Shown: piece by piece, positions 39,670 to 49,564 of the stretch
How positions within the stretch are numbered: position 1 is the stretch's first letter
Layout: every line of letters starts with the position of its first letter
Assembly (NCBI GenBank): GCA_963847345.1
Contig: CAWJZU010000026.1
Location: 1-64,000 of the forward strand
Length of the DNA: 64,000 nucleotides
From: DATARH01 sp963847345
Lineage (GTDB): Bacteria; Pseudomonadota; Alphaproteobacteria; ATCC43930; CGMCC-115725
Direction: 5' to 3'
Notes under the pieces: generated by a model
What the model saw: only the letters and a program-made list of their open reading frames with translations
What the model was told of the DNA's origin: nothing
Databases searched by the model: none
Translations under genes and position numbers: made by a program

Positions 39670-39685
39670 GATACGAAAACGTATC
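39670..39685. promoter_or_regulatory. Palindromic operator candidate at the lysR-type gene start
   Basis: gatacg (39670-39675) and cgtatc (39680-39685) are a perfect dyad with a 4-base A spacer, immediately upstream of the LysR-type start codon. Position suggests repression or autoregulation. LTTR boxes usually contain T-N11-A; this dyad has T and A at comparable symmetric places, but binding is unproven. Confidence 0.4.
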
Positions 39686-39767
39686 GCGGCGAGTTGAATT
39701 TGTCGATAACTGAAATCAAGCCGTGGCAGTATGATGCTCGCCTCATCCGTCACAGGAGCGGAAAAAA

Positions 39768-40214
39768 ATGACCACGATGCTCGATCTGAAGGCCGAGTTT
39801 GCGAAGCTGGCGATGCTGCGCGACCGCAGGCCCGACATGCTGGAGGCCGAGCGCCGGGAGAGCGGCGCGTTCGCGACGCTGACGCCGTTCCGCGACGGCA
39901 ACATCTTCGCCGCGAAGTTTGCCGGCAACGGGGCCTGGGAACGGCATCCGAACGGCGACGAGCTGGTTCAGATCGTCGAAGGGACGGCCACGCTGCACAT
40001 CATCGTGGATGACGAGCCGCAGACGCACCAGCTTACGCCGGGCATGCTGGTGGTCGTGCCGCAGGGCGCGTGGCACCGTTTCGAAGCCCCGGACGGGGTC
40101 GGGCTGATAACCGCAACGCCGAAGCCGACCGAGCATCTGACGGTCGATGTCGCCGACCCGCGCACGCTGGAGCCGGAACGGCTGTCGGGCAGCGTCGAAG
40201 AAAAGTGGCGCTGA
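39768..40214 (+). CDS. Cytoplasmic cupin-domain protein
   Basis: A 148-residue single-domain cupin without a signal peptide. Motif 1 is WERHPNGDELVQIVEGTAT, and motif 2 includes GMLVVVPQGAWHRFEAPDG. His and Glu positions for metal binding are present in reduced form. The expected role is sensing or isomerising a small ligand; no specific function is assignable. It is divergent from a LysR regulator and ends one base before the ATG of the large ABC exporter, so the two are translationally linked. Confidence 0.82.
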   Translation: MTTMLDLKAEFAKLAMLRDRRPDMLEAERRESGAFATLTPFRDGNIFAAKFAGNGAWERHPNGDELVQIVEGTATLHIIVDDEPQTHQLTPGMLVVVPQGAWHRFEAPDGVGLITATPKPTEHLTVDVADPRTLEPERLSGSVEEKWR

Positions 40215-40215
40215 G

Positions 40216-43200
40216 ATGTATTTCGATCGCCGCTTGTGGGAGCTGACGCGGGGGCTGCGCGGCCGGATCGCGCTGGCGATTACGGTCGGGGTATGCGCCT
40301 CAGGGTTCGGCATCGCCCGTGTCGTGTTCCTCGGCATGCTGTTGGCTGCGGTATTCGCCGGCGCTGGGTCGGAATATCTGGCGCTGCTGGCGGCAGCGGT
40401 GGCCGCGGCGGTGCTGCTGCGCGCGCTGCTCGACCACGCGCGTACCGTGATCGCGCACGAGAACGGGCTGATCGTGCAGGAGACGCTGCGCGGCAAGCTC
40501 TACGACAAGATCGCCGAGCTGGGGCCGGCCTGGTTCGCCGGCGAGCGCACCGGCGGCGTGATGCTGTCGGTGGTCGATGGCGTCGAGCAATTGCAGAGCT
40601 TTTTCGGGCAGTTCGTGCCGCAGGCCTCGGTCGCGGCGCTGACCCCGATCGCGATCTTCGCCTTTATCGTGTGGTGGGACGCGCCGGTCGCGCTCGTGAT
40701 GCTGGTCGCGGCGCTGGTTACGCTGATCGCCCCGGCGTCGTTTCACGCGATCGAGCGGCGCACCGGCGTGGCGCGACAGCAGGCGATGAAAGGGTTCGGC
40801 TCGGAATTCCTCGACGCGGTGCAGGGTCTGCCGACCTTGAAGGCGTTCGGACAGAGCACCGCCTATGGAAACCGCCTCGCCGAGCGCGCCCGCGAGCTGT
40901 GCGAGACGACGATGCGGGTGCTCTCGACCAGCGTCATGACACGCGGCATCACCGACGCCGGCATCGCGATCGGCGCGGCGGCGGCGCTGGTGCTCGGGGT
41001 ATGGCGCGTGTCGCACGGGCTGATGTCGATCGAGGCGCTCCTGATCGTGCTGATGGCCGGCACCGAGGTGTTTCGGCCGCTGCGCGACCTGCGCGCGGTG
41101 CTGCACCAGGGCATGGTCGGGCAGTCGGCGGCGGCCGGCATCCACGCGTTGCTCCAGGCGGAGCCGCTGGTGCCGGCGACGTCTCCGGCGAAATTGCCCT
41201 CTCCGCCCTTTAGGGGGGAGAGGGAGGTACCCGCGGCGGAGCGCTGGAAGGGTGAGGTGGGTACCGGCAGCCGCTCTGGAATCCCCCACCTCACCCCGGC
41301 CCTCTCCACCCCCGGGGGCGGAGAGGGAGTAGTTGGACCAGCCCTGTCCCCGACAATCGAGTTCGATGATGTCCGGTTCGCCTATCCCGGCGGGCGGCGG
41401 GCGGCGCATGACGGGCTGTCCTTTGCCGTCGCTGCCGGCGAGAAGATCGGCATTGTCGGGCCGAGCGGATCGGGAAAATCGTCGATAGCGAGGCTGCTGC
41501 TGCGCCTGTTTGATCCGCAATCCGGGTCGGTCCGGGTCGGCGGCCATGATCTGCGGGATTTGGACCCGGACGTGCTGCGCGGTCAGATCGCGGTCGTGCA
41601 CCAGGACACGTACCTGTTTCACGGCACGGTCGAGGAAAACCTGCTTCTCGGCAAGCCCGACGCGACCCGGGACGAGCTCGAACAGGCGGCACGCGACGCC
41701 AACGCGCACGAATTCATCCGGCAACTGCCGCAGGGCTACCAAACGCTCATCGGCGAGCGCGGGGTCAATCTCTCGGGCGGGCAGCGGCAGCGGTTGGCGA
41801 TCGCGCGGGCGCTGCTGCGCGATTCGCCTGTCCTGATCCTCGACGAGGCGCTGTCCTCGGTCGATGCCGAGAACGAGGCGGTGATCCAGCAGGCGCTCGA
41901 CCGTCTGGCGCAGGGGCAGGACGACGCTGATCCTGGCGCACCGGCTGTCGAGCGTCATCGGCGCCGACCGCATTCTCGTGCTCGATCACGGCCGGGTCGT
42001 CGAGAGCGGCAGCCATGCCGAGCTGATCCGCCGCGACGGTCCCTATCGCCGCCTGATGGGGGCGCAGGCCGAGGAGCGCGGCGACGACGATCTCGACCTG
42101 GCGACCGAGGAATTCGCCGCTAACGCGCGGCGCTGTCGAGGGCACCGATTACGGCGAGGACGCGCCGGCCGCCGCCAACGCCAAGGCCGCGCAGGTCGGA
42201 CCGCTGGCGACGTTGCGCACGCTGATCGGGATCATCGCGCCGTGGCGGCGGCGGTTCGGCATCGTCGTCGACCTCCGGCATTCTGCCGGGTCGCCGCGTT
42301 TATCGGCGTCGGCATCGCCGGCGCGCTGGCGGTCGCGGCGGTCAAGACCGGAGCGCCGTTCGCCTATCTGCTGATCCTGCTCGGGCTGCTGGCGCCGGTC
42401 GCCGGCATCCTGCACTGGATCGAATCGTGGCTGGCGCACGACATCGCCTACCGGCTGCTCGCCGAGATGCGCATCGACCTCTACAAGAAGCTCGATGCGC
42501 TGGCGCCGGCCTATCTGGTGCGGCGCCGCTCCGGCGATCTGATCGCGCTCGCCAGCCAGGACATCGAGACGATCGAGTATTTTTTCGCGCATACGGTCGC
42601 GCCGGCGCTGGTCGCGCTGCTGGTGCCGGCGACGGTGCTGCTGACGCTGGCTTTTGTCGCCTGGCCGATCGCGCTGGCGCTGCTGCCGTTCATTCTGTTC
42701 GCGGGCTTCGCGCCGGTCCTGCGCCGTACCAGGATCGACCGGCTCGGGGCGGAGGCGCGCGACGGACTGGGCCTGCTCGGCGCCTATGTCACCGAGACGA
42801 TCCAGGGGCTGTCCGACCTCGTCGCGTTCCAGGCGGTCGGCCGCAGGCGCGAGGGCTTTATGCGCGCGGTGCGGGACTATCAGCAGACAAGGCTCCAGCT
42901 GCTGCGGGATCTGTCGTCGCAGACGGCGCAGCTCGAGGTCGCGACCGGGCTCGGCGGTCTCGCGGTCGCGGTCGTCGGAGCCTGGATGGTCAGCGACGGT
43001 CAGCTCGCGGCGACGATGCTGCCGCTGCTCATTCTGCTGGCGCTCGCCTCGTTTCTGCCGATTTCCGAGATCGCGCAGGTCAGCCGCCAGCTCGCCGACA
43101 CGATCGCCTCGACCCGGCGGTATTACGCCGTGCATCAGGAGGAGCCGGCGGTGCGCGACGGGCCGGCCCGCCCACCCGCTCCGGTCGGCGGCTCGGCGAT

Positions 43201-43951
43201 CCGGTTCGACGATGTCATCTTCGCCTATCCCGGCGCGCGACGCCCGGCGCTCGACGGGGTAAAGCTCGCCATCCCGGCCGGCGCGACGGCGGCGATCGTC
43301 GGCCCCTCGGGGGCGGGCAAGACGACGCTGGCGAACCTGCTGCTGCGCTTCTGGGACCCGGCAGCGGGAAAAATCCTGATCGACGGCGTCGATCTGCGCG
43401 AGTTCGAGCTCGACCATCTGCGCCGGCGCATCTCGCTGGTGTCGCAGGACACGTATCTGTTCAACGACACGCTGCGCGCCAATGTCCTGCTGGCGCGGCC
43501 CGATGCCGACGAGGCGGCGATCCGGCGTGCGCTCGATCAGGCGGCGCTCGCGGATTTTGTCGCGAGCCTGCCCGAGGGGCTCGACACGCGGGTCGGCGAG
43601 CGCGGCGTGCAGCTGTCGGGCGGGCAGCGCCAACGCGTCGCGATCGCGCGCGCGTTCCTGAAGAACGCCCCGACGCTGATCCTCGACGAGGCGACCTCGC
43701 ATCTCGACGCGGTGAGCGAGGCGCAGGTGCGCGGCGCGCTCGACACGCTGATGCGCGACCGCACGACGATCGTCATCGCGCACCGCCTCTCGACGGTGCG
43801 CAATGCCGACCTGCTGGTGGTTCTCGACCATGGCCATGTCGCCGAATTCGGCACACACGCCGAGCTGGTCGCCCGCAACGGCCTTTATGCCCGGCTGATC
43901 CGCCGCCAGCTCGGCGGAATGCGCGAACCGCTGGGGGCGGTCGCCAATTGA
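40216..43951 (+). CDS. Fused CydD-CydC-like ABC exporter (TMD-NBD-TMD-NBD), about four frameshifts
   Basis: Two half-transporters in one corrected reading of about 1,240 residues. Half 1 has TM segments from residue 15 to 310, Walker A GPSGSGKSS, signature NLSGGQRQR and Walker B PVLILDEALSSVD. Half 2 has TM segments, Walker A GPSGAGKTT, signature QLSGGQRQR and Walker B PTLILDEATSHLD. CydDC exports thiols (cysteine, glutathione) needed for cytochrome bd assembly; no cydAB is present, so the substrate is inferred. No stop or start separates the halves near 42100-42300 once extra bases near 41922, 42128, 42262 and 42282 are removed. A palindromic element lies in frame in half 1 (41197-41327). 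Confidence 0.85.
41197..41327. repeat. 131-bp palindromic repeat inserted in frame in the ABC exporter gene
   Basis: Outer arms ccctctccgccc (41197-41208) and gggcggagaggg (41316-41327), inner arms gggtgaggtggg (41250-41261) and cccacctcaccc (41285-41296). The sequence is the common intergenic type giving LPSPPFRGERE and HLTPALSTPGGGEG when translated. It replaces the short linker between the membrane and ATPase domains of half 1 with about 50 extra residues and keeps the reading frame open. Confidence 0.88.
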
Positions 43952-44210
43952 GTTGTGTCGGGGCCGACAGAAACACGGTTCTGGTGATTTTCGGGTTCGC
44001 TGGCTAACGTCGCGCCCCGGAAAGACGAGTTTCAAGTCAAACTGCGGCACGGGCATCGCTCGGGGACTGTGCTAGTCTGGCCGGATCGGCGCCGTGCTCC
44101 CATCGATACGGGCGCTGTGCGCCCGCTTCAGGATGATGTTCCTTCTTAATGCGGTCACAGACTTACCCGATACCGATGCGCGATCCGACGGGACGCGTCT
44201 CAAACCACGC

Positions 44211-45063
44211 ATGATGCGGATGCCGTGCGAACCCCTTTGTCCGACGGGTTGGCGGGTCGGTACGCTCGCCGAAGGGGCTGTCGCCGTGCTCGCCGCCGCC
44301 GAGCCGGAAGCCAAGGTCGCGCTGAGCCGAGAAATCGAAGCGGCCTGGCGGGAGGGCGGCCTGGCGATCGGGAAGGCCGATCCGCCGCCGCGCCCGGCGC
44401 GCCCGCCGCGTCCCCGTCTGCTGCCGCCGCGCGACATGCCGAAACGGCGCAATTTCGGTTCGTCGGCGGGGCGGATCGCGCTGCTGCATGCGTTGGCGCA
44501 TATCGAACTGAACGCGATCGACCTCGCCTGGGACCTCATCGTGCGGTTCGGCGGACGCCGGCCTGCCGCGTGCGTTTTTCGACGATTGGGTGGCGGTCGC
44601 CGCCGAGGAGGCCGAGCATTTTTCCCTCCTGTCGGCCCGCCTCGCTTCGCTCGGCTCAAGCTATGGCGATCTGCCGGCGCATGACGGGTTGTGGGAGGCG
44701 GCAGCGGCGACGGCGCACGACCTGCTGGCGCGGCTCGCGGTCGTCCCATTGGTGCTTGAGGCGCGTGGCCTCGACGTCACGCCCGAGATGATCGCACGGC
44801 TCGAACGCGCCGGCGATGCCGCGAGCGCTGCCGTGCTCGACCGCATCTACCGTGACGAGATCGGCCACGTCGCGGTGGGAATGCGCTGGTTCGAGTGGCT
44901 GTGCGCCGAGCGGGGAAGCGAACCGCGACGGACGTTTCATGTTCTGGTGCGCAGTCATTTCAGCGGCGCGCTGAAACCGCCGTTCAATCGCCGGGCGCGC
45001 GAGGAAGCCGGTTTCGCGGCAGCTTATTACGAGAATTTGGCATGCGCAGACGCGCGCTGCTGA
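44211..45063 (+). CDS. DUF455 ferritin-like protein, one frameshift
   Basis: A ferritin-like di-metal helical-bundle protein (DUF455/COG2833), about 283 residues. The family opening is TLAEGAVAVLAAAEPEAKVA, followed by LLPPRDMPKRR. Metal-binding candidates are ALAHIELNAIDLAWD, AVAAEEAEHFSLLSARL and YRDEIGHVAVGMRWF. An extra c near 44571 breaks the frame (FGG|RLPRAFFDDW). The start is uncertain: ATG 44211 fits family length, but 44094 is also open. The 3' end overlaps the next gene by 22 bp. Function of the family is unknown. Confidence 0.83.
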
Positions 45064-46052
45064 CGGCCGCGATCGGGGCGGCGGCGATGGTCTGGACGCG
45101 GCGCCTGCGCGCCGACACCCATGCGGTGCAACTGCTGCGTCCGGTCGATCTGTCCGCGCTGCCGCTGCTGATTATGGAACACGAACGGCTGATCGAACGC
45201 ACTGCCGAAGCGATGGGTCTCGGCCAGATCGCCGTCGGCTGGCGCGCCCCAGAAACAACCGGCGCGATCGAAGAGCTTACGGCCGGAGGAACCGACTTCG
45301 CCGCCTCCGATCTGGTGCCGTTTCTACTCGCAGCGACCGCCGAGCCGGGGAGCGGGGCAGCGGCGATCCGCGCGCTCGGCGCTGTCGCGCGGCGTCCCTA
45401 CGTGCTGGTGACGCGCAATCCCGCGATCCATACGATCCGCGATTTCGGAACGCGTGACCGGATCGCCGTGCCCGCGCTCAACCTCTCCGGCCCAGCCGTG
45501 ATGCTCGACATGGCGGCGGCACGGGAATGGGGCGTCGAAAACCACCAGCGGCTTGCGAGGCTCGCCGTCGCGATGTCGGACGAGACAGCGGCGGCGGCGC
45601 TGATCGCCGGCAAGGGCGAGATCACGGCGCATTTCTCCCGCATGCCGTATGTCGATCGCGAGCTGGGTGAGCCGACGATCAGCCGGGTCATGGACTCGTT
45701 TGACATCGCGGGGGTACACAGCGCCACTGTACTGGCATCGACAATGCGGTTCCGCGACGCCAATCCGGAATTGTGCAAGGCCGTGCTGTCGGCGCTGCAG
45801 CAGGCCTGCGAATTCATCGAAACCAGCCCCGGTGCGGCCGCCGAGATCTTCGCCGGGATGGCCCCGGACGGCGACACCCCGCCGGAGGCGCTTTCCGACA
45901 TGATCGGCGATCTGGATCTGGTTTATGCCGCGCCGCCGGCCGGCCTGATGCGGATTGCGGAATTCATGCAGCGGATCGGAAGGTTGACCCGCCGACCAGC
46001 GGACTGGCGGGAGCTGTTCCTGCCGGAATGCCGAGATCTCGCCGGCAGCTGA
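45042..46052 (+). CDS. Exported NMT1/THI5-like or TRAP-type solute-binding protein
   Basis: A 336-residue protein with a twin-Arg-like leader (MRRRALLTAAIGAAAMVWTR, cleavage near LRADTHA). The mature part resembles periplasmic type II binding proteins of the nitrate/sulfonate/thiamin-precursor class: VDLSALPLLIMEHERLIERT, TDFAASDLVPFLLAAT, and RDRIAVPALNLSGPAVMLDM. ATG 45042 lies inside the DUF455 3' end, and overlap implies coupled translation. No permease or ATPase is adjacent, so it is an orphan binding protein. A short membrane-protein gene follows. Ligand unknown. Confidence 0.8.
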   Translation: MRRRALLTAAIGAAAMVWTRRLRADTHAVQLLRPVDLSALPLLIMEHERLIERTAEAMGLGQIAVGWRAPETTGAIEELTAGGTDFAASDLVPFLLAATAEPGSGAAAIRALGAVARRPYVLVTRNPAIHTIRDFGTRDRIAVPALNLSGPAVMLDMAAAREWGVENHQRLARLAVAMSDETAAAALIAGKGEITAHFSRMPYVDRELGEPTISRVMDSFDIAGVHSATVLASTMRFRDANPELCKAVLSALQQACEFIETSPGAAAEIFAGMAPDGDTPPEALSDMIGDLDLVYAAPPAGLMRIAEFMQRIGRLTRRPADWRELFLPECRDLAGS

Positions 46053-46071
46053 CCGTCCCGGGTTCTCCCGA

Positions 46072-46380
46072 ATGCCCCTACCGTTTTACAATCTCGCCGG
46101 CTTTGTCGGAGCGGCGGTCATCGTGATCGCCTATCTCGCGGTGCAACAGCGCTGGCTGAATGCGCTGGACTGGCGCTTCCCGGCGGCGAATGTCGCGGGA
46201 TCGCTGCTGATCCTCGTATCGCTGTGGTTCGAGTGGAATTTTCCGTCCGTCGTAATCGAGATCTTCTGGGCGGCGATCAGTGTTTTGGGGCTCGTCCGCT
46301 CGCTCGCCGAACGGCGCCGCCACCGCCTCATCGCGGCCCGCCCCACGGCGGAGAGAGACCGCGCGGAAAGAGCCGGGTGA
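46072..46380 (+). CDS. Small membrane protein, CBU_0592-like
   Basis: A 102-residue protein with three hydrophobic segments (FYNLAGFVGAAVIVIAYLAV, then FPAANVAGSLLILVSLWF, and VVIEIFWAAISVLGLV) and a basic C-terminal tail (ERRRHRLIAARPT). The pattern of three TMs with WNFPSVVIEIFWAAIS matches small inner-membrane proteins annotated CBU_0592 or as part of YgaP-like permeases. It follows the solute-binding gene by 19 bp. Its stop lies beyond the 3' end of convergent purK, overlapping it by 53 bp. Function unknown. Confidence 0.7.
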   Translation: MPLPFYNLAGFVGAAVIVIAYLAVQQRWLNALDWRFPAANVAGSLLILVSLWFEWNFPSVVIEIFWAAISVLGLVRSLAERRRHRLIAARPTAERDRAERAG

Positions 46381-47422
46381 CGTGGCCCATCTTGCGTCCC
46401 GGGCGCACCTTGTTCTTGCCGTAGAGGTGAAGCTTGGCGTCGGGGTCGTCGAGCGCGGCACGCCAGTTCTCGACGTCCCGACCGATCAGATTGGTCATCA
46501 CGGCGTCGGAGTGGCGCTCGGTCGCGCCGAGCGGGAGGCCGCAGATCGCGCGCACCAGCTGCTCGAACTGGCTGGTGACGCAGGCGTCGATCGTCCAGTG
46601 GCCGGAATTGTGCGGCCGCGGCGCCAGCTCGTTAACGATAATCACCCCCGATCGGGTGACGAACATCTCGACCGCGAGCACGCCGACTAGGTCGAGCCGC
46701 TCGGCGATGTGGCGCGCGATCGCCTCGGCCTCGGCGGCGATTTCCGGTGCAACGCAGGCCGGCGCGATGGTCGTGTCGAGGATGTGATTGACGTGGCGGT
46801 TCTCGACCGCCGGATAGGCGGCCAGCGAACCGTCGGCCGCGCGCGCCAGTACGACCGAGACCTCGCACGCGAAATCGACAAAGCTCTCGAGGATCCCCTG
46901 TGGCGCACCCATGCGCCGCCAAGCCTCCTCGGTTGCCGTATCGGGACGCAGCGTCACCTGGCCCTTGCCGTCGTAACCGAGGCGAACGGTTTTCAGCACC
47001 GCCGGCCGACCGATATCGCGCGACGCCGCGTCGAGCGAAGCGGGACTGTCGACCGCGCGAAATTCGGCCGTGGCGACGCCGATCGAGCGCAGGAAATTCT
47101 TTTCGCGCAGCCGGTCCTGGGCGATCTCGATGATTGCCGGACGCGGCAGCACCGGGCGTTTTGCGGCGACGCGGCGCAGCGCGGCCGCCGGGACGTTCTC
47201 GAATTCGCAGGTTGCGACATCGATCGCGGCGGCGAAACGGGCCAGCGCGGCGGCGTCGCCGAACGGCGCGATCGTCGCGGCGGCTGAGACCTGCACGGCG
47301 GGGGAATCGGCCTCGTTAACGAAAATGTGCGTGCGGTACCCCAGATTGGCGGCGGCCAGCGCGGTCATGCGGCCGAGCTGGCCGCCGCCGAGAATGCCGA
47401 TCGTGCTTCCCGGAGGCAGCAT
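46328..47422 (-). CDS. purK: N5-carboxyaminoimidazole ribonucleotide synthase
   Basis: ATP-grasp enzyme of de novo purine synthesis that carboxylates AIR with bicarbonate. It has 364 residues and starts MLPPGSTIGILGGGQLGRMT. Motifs include PVLPRPAIIEIAQDRLREKN, TVRLGYDGKGQ and VNELAPRPHNSGHWTIDACV. ATG 47422 overlaps the purE stop (TGATG), so the two are coupled as a purEK pair. It is intact. The last 53 bp overlap a convergent membrane-protein gene. Confidence 0.95.
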   Translation of the reverse strand: MLPPGSTIGILGGGQLGRMTALAAANLGYRTHIFVNEADSPAVQVSAAATIAPFGDAAALARFAAAIDVATCEFENVPAAALRRVAAKRPVLPRPAIIEIAQDRLREKNFLRSIGVATAEFRAVDSPASLDAASRDIGRPAVLKTVRLGYDGKGQVTLRPDTATEEAWRRMGAPQGILESFVDFACEVSVVLARAADGSLAAYPAVENRHVNHILDTTIAPACVAPEIAAEAEAIARHIAERLDLVGVLAVEMFVTRSGVIIVNELAPRPHNSGHWTIDACVTSQFEQLVRAICGLPLGATERHSDAVMTNLIGRDVENWRAALDDPDAKLHLYGKNKVRPGRKMGHVTRLFPRGLSPPWGGPR

Positions 47423-47936
47423 CAATGCCCGCTTGGGTTGTCCGTTACCGGGCGCTCGGCGACGGCGTCGGTCTGCGCCCGCCGCCACTCGGCCAGCGAT
47501 TTCGCCACCTTCGGGTCGCCAAGGGCGAGGATCGCGGCGGCGAACAGCGCCGCGTTGACGGCGCCGGCCTGACCGATCGCGAAGGTCGCGACCGGCACCC
47601 CGGCCGGCATCTGCACGATCGACAGCAGGCTGTCGACGCCGCGCAAGCGTGCGGCTCTCGACCGGCACGCCGAGCACCGGCAGCGGCGTCATCGCCGCCG
47701 CCATTCCCGGCAGATGCGCCGCCCCGCCGGCGCCGGCGATGATCGCCTTGAGCCCGCGTTGCTCTCGCGGTGCGAGCGTATTCGTAAAGCCGGTCGGGGG
47801 TGCGGTGCGCCGAAACGATGCGGGTCTCATAAGCGACATCGAGCCGACCGAGCGTGTCGGCGGCGTGCCGCATCGTTTCCCAATCCGACTGGCTGCCCAT
47901 GATGATGCCGACGTCGCATCGCGCCTCGGTCGTCAT
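47422..47936 (-). CDS. purE: N5-carboxyaminoimidazole ribonucleotide mutase, two frameshifts
   Basis: Converts N5-CAIR made by PurK to CAIR. The class I signature is clear: VGIIMGSQSDWETMRHAADT, YETRIVSAHRTPDRLYEYA, KAIIAGAGGAAHLPGMAAAM and VPVESRTLRGVDSLLSIVQM with GVPVATFAIGQAGAVNAALF. The frame must change near 47770 and 47650 to join these. Corrected length is about 170 residues, normal for PurE. The start is ATG 47936. It lies directly upstream of purK. Confidence 0.93.
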
Positions 47937-48143
47937 GTCGCCCCCTCTTACCCGAGCGGCGCCGGACCGCATCAGCCGGACACGTTACCGAAGCCGCGCC
48001 CGCCGCGACAAGCCACACGACCTGGATGCCGGGATGGCAGACGATGCGGAGGGAGCGGCAGGAGGTCGCACCCGGTTTGGGCAACAGTCGGTTACAGTTC
48101 GTAACGGTGTTGTTTCAATTACCCCGGGGGCAGGGGGGATACG

Positions 48144-48332
48144 ATGGAAATCATTGCGACGCTGTTTCTCTTCTACCTTGCCGTCGGCGCCGCGCTGTTC
48201 GCGCATCCTTCCTTTCCGGGGATGCCCAACGATTTCGACTGGCGCGCGCAACGCACGATTTTTCGTTCTACCTTCCTTCAGGTATTGGCCTGGCCGGTGG
48301 CCCTTTTCCGCCTCTGCGCCGACCGCGACTAG
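48144..48332 (+). CDS. Short membrane-associated hypothetical protein
   Basis: A 62-residue protein not recognised. It opens MEIIATLFLFYLAVGAALFA, a single TM or signal-anchor, then FPGMPNDFDWRAQRTIFR and LQVLAWPVALFRLCADRD, a second amphipathic stretch. GGGGCAGGGGGGATACG precedes the ATG and looks like a ribosome site. The stop overlaps the end of the convergent LhgO-like gene by four bases. Small proteins of this type are common in alphaproteobacteria; I have no function. Confidence 0.55.
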   Translation: MEIIATLFLFYLAVGAALFAHPSFPGMPNDFDWRAQRTIFRSTFLQVLAWPVALFRLCADRD

Positions 48333-49429
48333 ACGAGCCGGCGCAATACCTCGTCGGCCAGCGGCAGCGAGGCCGTCAGGCCCGGCGATTCGATGCCGTA
48401 GAGATTGACGAGCCCCGGGACGCCGTGCGCCTCCGGCCCCTGCACGACGAAATCGGCGGCCGCCTCGTTGGGTCCGCTGATCTTCGGGCGGATGCCGGCA
48501 TAGCCCGGCTGCAGCGCGCCGTCGCGCAGTCCCGGCCAATAGCGCCGCACAGCGGCGTAGAACGCGTCGCCGCGGCGCGGATCGACCGCGTAATCGACAT
48601 CCGGGATCCATTCGACATCGGGGCCGAAGCGCGCCTGGCCGGCCAAGTCGAGCGTGATGTGGACGCCGAGCCCGCCCGGCACCGGCACCGGATAGATCAG
48701 CCGGCGAAACGGCGTTTTCCCCGACAGCGTGAAATAGACGCCGCGGCAGAAATATGCCGGCGGGATCGTCTCCAACGGCACGCCGTCAATCGCGCGGGCC
48801 GCCGAAGGCGCGTGCAGGCCGGCGGCGTTGACCAGGATACGGCAGCGGATCGTGGTCGGCTCATCGCCGCCGACATCGAGTTCGAACCCGTCCGTTCGAA
48901 CCCGGCCGCCCAGCACCGGCGAGCGGAACGCGACAAAGGCGCCGGCTTCCTCGGCCTCGCCCTGGTAGGCGAGCATCAGCGCATGGCTGTCGATGATGCC
49001 GGTGGACGGCGACAGGAGCGCCGCGACGCAGTTCAGCTCCGGTTCGAGCCGCCGCGCCTCGGAGGCGGTCAGCCATTCGAGATTGGTGACGCCATTGGCG
49101 AGGGATGCCGCCTCGATCTTCTCGACGCCGGGAATCTCGGCCTCCTCGGTCGCGACGATCAGCTTGCCGAGCCGCGCGTGCGGGATGCCGTGCTCGGCGC
49201 AATAGGCGTAGAGGCGCTCGCGGCCGGCGACGCAGGCCACCGCCTTGAGGCTGCCGGCCGGGTAATAGAGCCCGCCGTGGATGACCTCGCTGTTGCGCGA
49301 TGAGGTCTCGAAACCGATCGTGTAGGCGCGTTCGAGGACGACGACCTCGTGCCCGGCAAGCGCCAGCGCACGCGCCGCCGCGAGCCCGATGACCCCGGCG
49401 CCGATCACGACCGCCTCGACCTCGTCCAC
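48329..49429 (-). CDS. FAD-dependent oxidoreductase, L-2-hydroxyglutarate oxidase-like (DAO family)
   Basis: A 366-residue D-amino-acid-oxidase-fold protein. The FAD motif is EAVVIGAGVIGLAAARALAL, then SSRNSEVIHGGLYYPAGSLK, and ILVNAAGLHAPSAARAIDG in the middle. The VIHGGLYYP region is characteristic of L-2-hydroxyglutarate oxidase/dehydrogenase (LhgO), which recycles 2-hydroxyglutarate to 2-oxoglutarate. The closest assignment is therefore LhgO-like, not sarcosine oxidase. It is intact and isolated, convergent with a small protein gene and divergent from the patatin gene. Confidence 0.85.
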   Translation of the reverse strand: MDEVEAVVIGAGVIGLAAARALALAGHEVVVLERAYTIGFETSSRNSEVIHGGLYYPAGSLKAVACVAGRERLYAYCAEHGIPHARLGKLIVATEEAEIPGVEKIEAASLANGVTNLEWLTASEARRLEPELNCVAALLSPSTGIIDSHALMLAYQGEAEEAGAFVAFRSPVLGGRVRTDGFELDVGGDEPTTIRCRILVNAAGLHAPSAARAIDGVPLETIPPAYFCRGVYFTLSGKTPFRRLIYPVPVPGGLGVHITLDLAGQARFGPDVEWIPDVDYAVDPRRGDAFYAAVRRYWPGLRDGALQPGYAGIRPKISGPNEAAADFVVQGPEAHGVPGLVNLYGIESPGLTASLPLADEVLRRLV

Positions 49430-49564
49430 CGCCGACCCTCACCCAATTGAAACCAAGGCGGCATCTTGGCCGAAACGGTAGCGGCCGCAAGGGCGCACCG
49501 CCGGTTGCCTGGACGATGCCCGGTCGTCCACAATGCCGGAGCTTTACAAAAGCGGGAGGGGGCC

